A stretch of DNA of 64,000 nucleotides, taken from contig JBBQGV010000009.1 of assembly GCA_038323375.1 (NCBI GenBank), positions 30,765-94,764 of the forward strand, written 5' to 3'. Made by a program: the position numbers and the translations under genes. This stretch comes from JABWAJ01 sp038323375. Lineage in GTDB: Bacteria > Bacteroidota > Bacteroidia > Chitinophagales > Saprospiraceae. The notes under the pieces were generated by a model. The model searched no databases and was not told where the DNA came from. It worked only from the letters and a program-made list of their open reading frames with translations. Shown in pieces: positions 25,452 to 32,838 of the stretch (positions within the stretch are counted from its first letter, which is position 1; each line of letters opens with the position of its first letter).

Positions 25452-26210
25452 ATGTTGTCAAAACGCATTATCCCCTGCTTAGATATCAAAGATGGCCGAA
25501 CCGTTAAGGGCATCAACTTCGTCAACCTGCGTGACGCAGGCGATCCGGTGGAGTTGGGGCAACGCTACAGCGAAGCCGGCGCAGATGAATTGGTTTTCTT
25601 AGACATCACGGCCACGCACGAAAACCGGAAAACCCTGGCAGCCTTAGCTCGCGAGGTGGCCAAAAACCTCAATATCCCGTTTACCATCGGGGGCGGAATC
25701 AGCTCGGTTACCGACGCTGGTGCCTTGCTGGAAGCGGGAGCAGATAAAATTTCCGTGAATTCTGCGGCGGTTCGCAGGCCGGAATTGCTGGAAGATTTGG
25801 CGAAAGCCTTTGGAAGCCAGTTTGTGGTCATCGCCATTGATGCGCGTCAGGTGGACAACGACTGGATCGTATACCTCAACGGAGGCCGGATTGTCACTGA
25901 ACGCCGGTTGTTCGACTGGGCAAAAGAAAGCGAAGCCCGCGGCGCCGGGGAAATCCTGTTCACCTCCATGAACCACGACGGCGCAAAAACCGGTTTTGCC
26001 TGTGCGCCCATGGCCCGCTTAGCCGATAGCGTTTCTATTCCCATTATTGCTTCCGGTGGCGCAGGCACCATGGCGCACTTTCTGGAGGTTTTTACCGAAG
26101 GCAAAGCCGACGCGGGATTGGCGGCAAGCATTTTTCACTTTGGAGAAATTAGCATCGGGGAGCTGAAAACTTACCTGCATCAGGAAGGTATACCGGTTCG
26201 GATGGGTTGA
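25452..26210 (+). CDS. hisF: imidazole glycerol phosphate synthase, cyclase subunit
   Basis: This is a 252-residue TIM barrel that forms IGP and AICAR with HisH in histidine synthesis. The catalytic Asp11 (IIPCLDIKDG) and Asp130 (FVVIAIDARQ) are at their canonical numbers. Phosphate-binding loops GGGIS and ASGGAG are present. No other his gene is in the window, so hisF here is separated from the usual operon. Confidence 0.97.
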   Translation: MLSKRIIPCLDIKDGRTVKGINFVNLRDAGDPVELGQRYSEAGADELVFLDITATHENRKTLAALAREVAKNLNIPFTIGGGISSVTDAGALLEAGADKISVNSAAVRRPELLEDLAKAFGSQFVVIAIDARQVDNDWIVYLNGGRIVTERRLFDWAKESEARGAGEILFTSMNHDGAKTGFACAPMARLADSVSIPIIASGGAGTMAHFLEVFTEGKADAGLAASIFHFGEISIGELKTYLHQEGIPVRMG

Positions 26211-26400
26211 AGTTGTTGCAGGAATGGACACCCCCAAACTCATTGATGTTCTGGACTAAATCGTACGCCGCCGTCAAATTGCCCGTGCACATGCAAAGCC
26301 ATAAAAATAGTAAACTCATGACCCACCGCGCTGACCCGTCGCAACAAGTCTAATATTTTAGGGGCTGTAAAAATTGAAAAATATAAAAAAATACGTAACA

Positions 26401-26862
26401 TCACTTCAACTCCGCCCGCCCAAACTGGATACCAGCAGGAGCGCACCAAATAATAACAAACTGAAATTCGTTGACTTGATTGGGGGAAATTGCAAAATTG
26501 TGTGATCCATTGGTATTGATGACCGCCAGTTTGTGCAGGGACGTTGCATCACTCAGTTGCAAATTTGAATTTTTGGAAAGGTACATCGTCACCGAGCCGG
26601 TGGCAAAACTGGTTTTGAAATCCGAAACCAGCCGCACAAAGTGCTGCTGGTTGATGTCGTGGATGATTTGCGCTGTGCCGCTCGCCTGATAACTATTTTG
26701 CCCAGTGAACATGCCCGTTTTCAGCACGGTTACGGCAAGAGTGGTCGTATCACCGGGGTTTGGGCCGGAGTCAGGAACTTGGACGATTACCTCATCTTTT
26801 TGGCAAGAAGCGAGGGCAAAAAGGAACGTGGCTATTGAAAGAAAGCTTATGAGTTTCATCAC
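26401..26862 (-). CDS. DM13-domain lipoprotein (distal copy)
   Basis: This is a 153-residue protein with lipoprotein signal peptide (lipobox LASC, Cys20). Residues ~45-150 match DM13: KTGMFTGQNSYQASGTAQII, LVSDFKTSFATGSVTMYLSK, and VIIWCAPAGIQFGRAEL with the single conserved cysteine. DM13 is predicted to be a cytochrome-like or redox domain, not shown experimentally as far as I know. It is a paralogue of 27888-28346, with a barrel protein between them. All three read in one direction below a two-component system. Confidence 0.82.
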   Translation of the reverse strand: MMKLISFLSIATFLFALASCQKDEVIVQVPDSGPNPGDTTTLAVTVLKTGMFTGQNSYQASGTAQIIHDINQQHFVRLVSDFKTSFATGSVTMYLSKNSNLQLSDATSLHKLAVINTNGSHNFAISPNQVNEFQFVIIWCAPAGIQFGRAELK

Positions 26863-26921
26863 TCTTGGGTTTTTAAAAATGAAAAATTGAGTAAAAAAAA
26901 GTTAACTTTTTGGTTGACAAC

Positions 26922-27779
26922 TTACTTTTCGTACACCACGCCAATGGAGAAATAGGACGCGACATAGATGTTTTTTAGCGGAGCGAGCCAGTCGCCCCCC
27001 GTCAGGAAAGTAGCTGACGCCCCCCAGTTTTTGTTGAATTTGAACAAAGCCTCTGCACTGACCAATGTGTACGTCGTACCATCTCCACGTACGAAACCGA
27101 GTTCCGGGTGTTGGCTTTCGCCGGAAGCAAATTGTGCGCGGAGTTTGGCGTTCAGCCAAAGCCGATCCAAGGGATTCCAGCCGCCTTCAATGCCAAATTG
27201 GTACAGATCTCGAAAGCCCAGACCCTTGTATTTCGTTCGAAAGTTATACGCACCGAAGCCGCTAACATAAATTTTCCCAAATGATTTGGAAGCGGCGAGC
27301 GTCGTCCAAAGGTTGAATTCGCCATCGCCAGTTGGCAGGTTGATTTGCTCGCCGGGCACAGTTTTACTTTTTGAAAAAGCGTTGCGCCGCCCTGTCGGGA
27401 GTTCGGGTGCGATACTCAAAGCCAACGGTATTTGATTGTTTTTAGTCAAACGGTATTTCAACTCGAGCTGTAAATCACCAATCCCGGCAACGGGTTCAGT
27501 ACCATCGAAGGCATTTTGACGAAGTAGGGGCATGGAGGCAATGACTGTCCAGCGGTTTTTCCAACCGTATTCACCGTAAAAATTGAAGGAATTTTGTTTG
27601 AAAGTATTGGTCGAAAGTTGAGCCCCCGTCGGAGTAAAATAGTTGTCCGCCGCGAAGCTCAAAAAGTCAAGTTTTACAAAAAAACTGCCCGGCGAGCGCG
27701 TCCAGCCGCTTTGCCCAAAGGCAAGATAAGGCACTAACAGACTAGTTAAAATCAATAGGCTGGCAAAAAACTCCCGCAT
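26922..27779 (-). CDS. outer-membrane beta-barrel protein
   Basis: This is a protein of 285 residues. The start at 27779 gives a signal peptide MREFFASLLILTSLLVPYLAFG. The rest is alternating strands rich in aromatic residues (FNFYGEYGWKNRWTVIASMP; LQLELKYRLTKNNQIPLALS) and ends in YFSIGVVYEK. It resembles the Phenol_MetA_deg / transporter-type barrels. It sits between two DM13 lipoproteins (gaps ~60 and ~110 bases), suggesting a shared envelope complex. Confidence 0.75.
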   Translation of the reverse strand: MREFFASLLILTSLLVPYLAFGQSGWTRSPGSFFVKLDFLSFAADNYFTPTGAQLSTNTFKQNSFNFYGEYGWKNRWTVIASMPLLRQNAFDGTEPVAGIGDLQLELKYRLTKNNQIPLALSIAPELPTGRRNAFSKSKTVPGEQINLPTGDGEFNLWTTLAASKSFGKIYVSGFGAYNFRTKYKGLGFRDLYQFGIEGGWNPLDRLWLNAKLRAQFASGESQHPELGFVRGDGTTYTLVSAEALFKFNKNWGASATFLTGGDWLAPLKNIYVASYFSIGVVYEK

Positions 27780-27887
27780 GACTTTTGAATTAAAAATGAA
27801 GAATATCCGCGTTTTCACAGATGTCCGAACACTTGCCTCGAACACCTGTGAATAAAGCCGCAGAAAATTTTTGAATGATAACTCGGA

Positions 27888-28346
27888 TTAGTTGAGCGAT
27901 GCGAAGCCAAACGGGATAGTGGCAGAGCCACACCAAAGGATGAGATGCGTGAATCTGGCATCAGCGTTCGGGTCGAGTTTGAAATACTGTTCACCGTTTT
28001 TCTGGACGATGCCAATGAGACGCAGGTTGGGGTTACCGTTGGCCGGGTCGGCAACGTAATCTTTTGAAGTACTGAGGTAAACGGTGACGGTGCCAGTTGC
28101 CAAAACGGTCTGGAAATCGGTGCCAAACTTAACAAATTGAACGCCCTCTGTGTCTGTACCGAGTTGGACGGCTCCCTTCGAGCCAGTGGCATTTTGCTCG
28201 ATAATACTGCCTGATTTCGAGATGGTGAGCATGCCTTGCGGTAGGTTGCTGTCCACCAGAATTTCTTCAGTTTCTTTTTCGCAGGCAGTGAACAGAAGTG
28301 TAGTGGCAGCGAGGAATGTTGAGAAAAGAACAGTTTTGAATCTCAT
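27888..28346 (-). CDS. DM13-domain lipoprotein (proximal copy)
   Basis: This is a 152-residue protein with lipobox LFTAC (Cys22). The DM13 features are SKSGSIIEQNATGSKGAVQL, KFGTDFQTVLATGTVTVYLS and HLILWCGSATIPFG with the conserved cysteine. It is the first gene after a regulated promoter whose operator matches that of the upstream response-regulator gene. About one third of its residues match the distal copy, so the duplication is old. Confidence 0.82.
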   Translation of the reverse strand: MRFKTVLFSTFLAATTLLFTACEKETEEILVDSNLPQGMLTISKSGSIIEQNATGSKGAVQLGTDTEGVQFVKFGTDFQTVLATGTVTVYLSTSKDYVADPANGNPNLRLIGIVQKNGEQYFKLDPNADARFTHLILWCGSATIPFGFASLN

Positions 28347-28384
28347 TTTTCAATGCGTTTATAGTTTAAAAATTAAATTCTGAG

Positions 28385-28420
28385 ACAAAACTGCGATTGG
28401 GTTATCACGAAAGTATCACG
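28385..28420 (-). promoter_or_regulatory. DM13 operon promoter with two-component operator
   Basis: On the minus strand, CCGTGAT-N4-TCGTGAT (28420-28403) lies 10 nt upstream of CAGTTTTG (28392-28385), a near-match to TAnnTTTG. The same direct repeat (11-bp period) and the same 10-nt distance occur at the response-regulator promoter (30715-30750). It replaces the -33 element, as expected for an activator-type OmpR-family site. Confidence 0.7.
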
Positions 28421-28541
28421 GCTTTAAACTGATCAAAAATTAGTGAAAAGAAATCGGTGTTCTTCCCACAGCGATTTCAAATCTACTTCAACTTAAATTC
28501 TGACAAAACCTTTACAGGGAATTTGCGGTTGACCTCGATCT

Positions 28542-30005
28542 TCAAGCCAAAAACTGTCGAAGCGTAAACCGAAAAGTAGTCACCTCGCCATTCACCTCGG
28601 CCCAAACCCGCTCGCCGTGCAGGTCAATGATTTTTTTTACGATGGTTAAACCTAGCCCCGCGCCTCCCTTTTTGCGGTTCGATGATTTGAAATACCGATC
28701 AAAAACTTTGGACAAATTGGCTTCCGGGATGGGGTCGCCGGAGTTGCAGACCTTCAAATTAATCTTTTCGTTTTCCGGAAAAAGGGTAATCATTACAAAA
28801 CCGTCTGGCTCGGAATATCGAAGCGCATTGTCGAGTAGGTTTTGCAAAACACGGTCGAGCCAGCGGATGTCACCTTCGACGAGGGGCAAGTTGGGGGCGA
28901 ATTCCGTCAGCAGTCGCACCTGTTTTTCATCCGCTTGCACCTGATATTTCTGTAAAACATCCTGCGCCAGTTCGGCGATGCTGAACGGTTCGAGTTCAAG
29001 TTGAATTTGCCCACTCTCCAATTTTGAAAGTTCAAAAAGTTCGCTTACTAAGCGATTGAGCCTCCGAGCCTCCACCAACGCGATATTCAAAAAACGGCTT
29101 TGCTCGTCGGGGTCAAGGTGGTCGTGTTTTTTAATGACAGTTTCGAGATAGCCCAGCACGCTGGCGAGCGGCGTACGCAAGTCGTGCGAGACGTTGGCGA
29201 TCATCTCTTTTCGGAAGTCGTCTAGCTCGGTAATTTTTCCCAAACTGGCTTCGAGTTGGTGGCTGATTTCGCGGTTTTCGAGCAGGGCGGCTTGCAATTC
29301 GTCGCGGTGCCGTCGCTCGTTTTTTAAAATTGGCAGGATGATGATCACCAAAACGAATAGAAAAAGGGCAAAGACCAGCAGCGCAGGTAGCAAGTTGCGG
29401 ATGGCTTGCGTCCGCGCCCGTTCAATGAAATCGTCGAAACGCTCGTCTGCCTGTACCCAAGCGACTGTTTTGCCCGCCCTATTTTTTACTGCAGCAAAAG
29501 CCGAAAGCCAAGACCCGAACTCATCGCGGTAGCGCGGGATGGTGGCGTTTTCGCGGTTTTCGACCATAAAAGGTTCGGGAGCGGAATGATACGGGTGTCG
29601 GAAATAGGGCACCTTGGCGGAGGTAACAGCGAATCCGTGGCCGTTGTCGGCAGTCGAGATGATGGTATAAATCGGAGTTTGCAACATATTGGCGGTTTGG
29701 TTGAGGCGCAGCACAATATGGATTTTTTGGTAAATGCTATCCGCGTCAATAGTGCGCAGCGCGTCTTTTTGCGGGTAGCGCAGCATCAGTTGCTCATGTT
29801 CGTCGCCATCAATTTGCATGGCGAGCGTATAAACGATGCCTGCTAACCGATTCAAGGAGGAGGTTTCGGCTTGGTTAAGGCTGTTTTGGTAAGTCCAGAC
29901 CGAAAAATAGGCCACCAAAATCAGGAAGCCCACGACAACGACGGTCAATATTTGGCGGAGTTTTGATTTTTCCCTGGGTTCCTTTTTTGAAAAATTTTCA
30001 GACAT
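28542..30005 (-). CDS. sensor histidine kinase
   Basis: This is a protein of 487 residues. It begins at 30005, overlapping the response-regulator stop by 8 bases. Two membrane helices (~25-45 and ~205-225) flank an outer domain of ~160 residues. Then come the phosphoacceptor His274 in NVSHDLRTPLASVLGYLE, the N box LLDNALRYSE and the G box KKGGAGLGLTIVKKIIDLHG. It is the partner of the adjacent OmpR-type regulator. The outer domain has no recognised ligand-binding fold that I can name. Confidence 0.93.
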   Translation of the reverse strand: MSENFSKKEPREKSKLRQILTVVVVGFLILVAYFSVWTYQNSLNQAETSSLNRLAGIVYTLAMQIDGDEHEQLMLRYPQKDALRTIDADSIYQKIHIVLRLNQTANMLQTPIYTIISTADNGHGFAVTSAKVPYFRHPYHSAPEPFMVENRENATIPRYRDEFGSWLSAFAAVKNRAGKTVAWVQADERFDDFIERARTQAIRNLLPALLVFALFLFVLVIIILPILKNERRHRDELQAALLENREISHQLEASLGKITELDDFRKEMIANVSHDLRTPLASVLGYLETVIKKHDHLDPDEQSRFLNIALVEARRLNRLVSELFELSKLESGQIQLELEPFSIAELAQDVLQKYQVQADEKQVRLLTEFAPNLPLVEGDIRWLDRVLQNLLDNALRYSEPDGFVMITLFPENEKINLKVCNSGDPIPEANLSKVFDRYFKSSNRKKGGAGLGLTIVKKIIDLHGERVWAEVNGEVTTFRFTLRQFLA

Positions 30006-30696
30006 CCTGATTGAATTTATACCCAACACCCCAAGCCGTCAGGATGAAACGCGGGTTCGAGAAATCGTCTTCGATTTTTGCCCGCAAGCGGTTGATGTTC
30101 GAGTTTACAGTGTGTTCCAGCCCCTCAAACTGTTCGCCCCAAACTTCGTCCAGAATTTCTTGTCGTGAAAAACTGCGCCCTGGGTTTTGCATAAAAAGTT
30201 GGAGCAGGTGAAATTCCTTGACCGTCAAGTCAATTTGCTCTCCGCCTTTCGAGACCGATTTTTTGACCAGATCCATCATCAACTTGCCGCGCTGTATGCG
30301 TTCGAGTTTTTTTTCCGCTGCTTTCGTTTCTCGGGTGGTGCGGCGGAGGATGGTTTTAACCCTCGCCAAAAGCTCGCCTGGGCTGAACGGTTTGGTCAGA
30401 TAATCGTCCGCGCCCATTTCGAGACCCGCGATTTTGTCGGCTTCTTCGGAGCGGGCGGTGAGCATCAGAATGGACAGATTCAGATTTTTCTGACGGAGTT
30501 GGCGACAAATTTCCATGCCGCTCAGTCCGGGCAAGCCGAGATCGAGGATCAAAAAATCGTACCTACCAGACATCGCCTCGTCAAGACCCTGCCAGCCTTT
30601 TTCGCAGACGGCGATGCTGGCTGGTAAATCCCGGAGATGGACGGCGATGAGTTCGGCGATGTTAGGGTCGTCTTCGACGATGAGGATATGGAGCAT
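29998..30696 (-). CDS. OmpR-family response regulator
   Basis: This is a 232-residue protein. The receiver domain has acidic residues EDD (8-10), phosphorylatable Asp52 (LILDLGLPG) and the conserved Lys in DYLTKPF. The C-terminal winged helix is of OmpR/PhoB type (DLVKKSVSKGGEQIDLTVKE; HTVNSNINRLRAKIE). The promoter carries direct repeats that I take to be its own binding site, also found upstream of the DM13 operon. Confidence 0.95.
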   Translation of the reverse strand: MLHILIVEDDPNIAELIAVHLRDLPASIAVCEKGWQGLDEAMSGRYDFLILDLGLPGLSGMEICRQLRQKNLNLSILMLTARSEEADKIAGLEMGADDYLTKPFSPGELLARVKTILRRTTRETKAAEKKLERIQRGKLMMDLVKKSVSKGGEQIDLTVKEFHLLQLFMQNPGRSFSRQEILDEVWGEQFEGLEHTVNSNINRLRAKIEDDFSNPRFILTAWGVGYKFNQDV

Positions 30697-30714
30697 TTTT
30701 TAAGGAATAAGTCC

Positions 30715-30750
30715 CAAAGTTACCTCCTAAAAATCACGATTTTATCACGA
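30715..30750 (-). promoter_or_regulatory. response-regulator promoter with direct-repeat operator
   Basis: On the minus strand, TCGTGAT-TTTT-spaced repeat TCGTGAT (30750-30733; written here as on that strand with an AAAA spacer) lies exactly 10 nt upstream of a perfect -7 box TAACTTTG (30722-30715). Compare 28385-28420. Autoregulation is the simplest reading. Confidence 0.75.
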
Positions 30751-31154
30751 AACCATCTGGGTTGAAAAATTTTGAAAGTACCCGCCCGACCAACCTCGTC
30801 TTGTCTTTTGAGACAATAGCCTATCTTTGGCGTGGTAGAAAATAGTAAAAATTGTATCCGAGAAATGGCCTTTGATGCCTTTGTGCGTTTATCAGAGAGT
30901 CGGACTGACAAAGCCTTTCCAAATTACCGATGGCATTAAGGTGCTGAAAGTCTATGGATAGCAATTAGTGATCAAAAAATCAAGGGCTTACAGGTACGAC
31001 TTCCCGGATTTCGATATATCTTTGCAGCACTATTTTTTTGGCTATACTTTATTTTTTATATACGTGAACCTGGTAGTGCCTTGATTTGCACTATCAGGTT
31101 CGCCTTTCTTAGCCCCACGGGGTCATTGGTTTTATCTACAAAAAACTGTCGGTT
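30751..31154. other. spacer with promoter and leader hairpin of the next gene
   Basis: There is a -7 box TATCTTTG at 31017-31024. The predicted leader (~31031-31154) contains a 14-bp stem with one mismatch: GAACCTGGTAGTGC (31066-31079) and GCACTATCAGGTTC (31088-31101), followed by a weakly T-rich GCCTTTCTT. Nothing else is recognised. Confidence 0.5.
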
Positions 31155-32546
31155 ATGTACGAATTGGATCAAAAATACATTGACCAGCTGGAAGATCTGG
31201 CGCAGGCCATTCAAGAGGCGGATGAATTGGCCAAATACCTCGAAGAGGAAGAAGAAGCCGATTACATGCAACTGAAAGAATTGTATGAGCCGCTGATTGG
31301 TGAAATCTATGAGCAGGTAGCTTCCGAAAATCCGCTCCAGCTCATTTTGCTGGAGCAGCTCTTGCTCGATCCTGCATTCGAAGGGCTTTTCCTGCCTAAA
31401 ATCTTAGGCTATTCTGTACTCCGGGGCGAAATAGACGCCAAGTACGCATATACGCGTCCACAGGAACACTTCAAAGAAATTCTGCTGGCCATCTGCCAAT
31501 CTTCCAACTTTGAAATCCTGAAAAAGCGCATCGGCCAATCCATCCAGATCGGCTTTGCGCTCAGCAGCGACATCTGGGTCACGAACCTCATCAACAGCCA
31601 GAGCAACAAACGCATCCGGCACTTTCTGCAATCGCAGAAATTAGAAAAATACCGCGTTGACGCGGAGCGCATCTCTGGCTACCAGCGCTATCAGCGCCAA
31701 TTTGTAAACGAAAATTTTTATACGGCTGATTTTCCGACGACGCCGACGGAACTGACGATCTTTTTCGGCCAGCTTAAGCATTTTTTGCTCTACCGCATCA
31801 AAACAAAACAAGACAACAGCAGCCTGCTGGAACCGATGAAAGCCTTTGTGGCCAATGCGAACCTTCAGGGCAGTGTGGGACACCTCCAGATTATGGCTTT
31901 GTACGCCGCTTTTTTCGATTTGGACGAAGCCGACAGCAAACACTTAGCTGAGTATCTGAACAAAACCCGCCGTGCAATGCCGGAATTCGATGCAGAGTTC
32001 CTGGCCTTAATCAGCGAATTGCACCGCAGCAGTGAGGCAAACCTCGACCAGCGCGCCGACCAGCGGGTGTCTACCCTGATTGACAAAACGGTGAAAGGGG
32101 ATCTGGCCGATTATTACAACCTCACCGACATCATCCACAGCAAAGGCTACATCAACGAAGAAGCCCAAGTAGCGGTGCGCGACGTATACAGCGTTCACAA
32201 AGGCGTTTCAACCATCAACGAGTGCATCCGCCAAACGATTTACCACTATTTCGCGCGCCTCATCAATAACATAGAAGAAGATGCCTACCCTGACTTCATT
32301 GAAGCCTCTAAACTTTTCCCGGTTTATATGCACATCTTCGCCAATGAGCGGTTCAACCAGGATTTGGAAAACCTTTCGATGAACTACATCGGCAAATTGC
32401 TGGTGCGCTTCCCTGACAAGCGCGGCAAGGATTATCAGGACATCAAAAAATTCGTTTCTTCGGTGTTCTTAGACCTTGGTTTCCTGAAAGAAAAAGAGAT
32501 GGTGGAGTTGTTCAAAACGCGCCGGAAAAAGACGAAAGAAGAGTAG
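31155..32546 (+). CDS. conserved protein of unknown function, helix-rich
   Basis: This is a 463-residue cytoplasmic protein without signal peptide or membrane segment. The first 50 residues are strongly acidic and look coiled-coil (LDQKYIDQLEDLAQAIQEAD; YLEEEEEADYMQL). The rest is mostly helices with regularly spaced aromatic residues and a basic end (KTRRKKTKEE). I do not recognise a domain. It is a single-gene unit with its own promoter, a structured leader and a strong terminator. Confidence 0.75.
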   Translation: MYELDQKYIDQLEDLAQAIQEADELAKYLEEEEEADYMQLKELYEPLIGEIYEQVASENPLQLILLEQLLLDPAFEGLFLPKILGYSVLRGEIDAKYAYTRPQEHFKEILLAICQSSNFEILKKRIGQSIQIGFALSSDIWVTNLINSQSNKRIRHFLQSQKLEKYRVDAERISGYQRYQRQFVNENFYTADFPTTPTELTIFFGQLKHFLLYRIKTKQDNSSLLEPMKAFVANANLQGSVGHLQIMALYAAFFDLDEADSKHLAEYLNKTRRAMPEFDAEFLALISELHRSSEANLDQRADQRVSTLIDKTVKGDLADYYNLTDIIHSKGYINEEAQVAVRDVYSVHKGVSTINECIRQTIYHYFARLINNIEEDAYPDFIEASKLFPVYMHIFANERFNQDLENLSMNYIGKLLVRFPDKRGKDYQDIKKFVSSVFLDLGFLKEKEMVELFKTRRKKTKEE

Positions 32547-32571
32547 CGCGAACCCGCTTTTGCCAGAAACA

Positions 32572-32614
32572 ACAGGAGATATACTGAATTTTCGGTATGT
32601 CTCCTGTCGTTTTT
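32572..32614 (+). terminator. rho-independent terminator
   Basis: ACAGGAGATATAC pairs with GGTATGTCTCCTGT (one bulge) and is followed by CGTTTTT. It lies 25 bases after the stop of the unknown protein. Confidence 0.8.
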
Positions 32615-32838
32615 GAGACAGGTGGAAAGGGATAAGAACATATTAGACTTGTTGCGACGGGAATCATCGCCGGCATGAAAAAGTACAGCAGCAGGAAGGG
32701 AAAACCACTGAAATTAAAGTGCCGGGGCTTTCAAATAACAAAATCCTCGAATCCTCAAAATCCCCCCATCTTCAAATCTTCAAATCAACACATTTTCAAA
32801 TTTCGATTTACCTTCGTCCCACACCAAATCATCCGATC

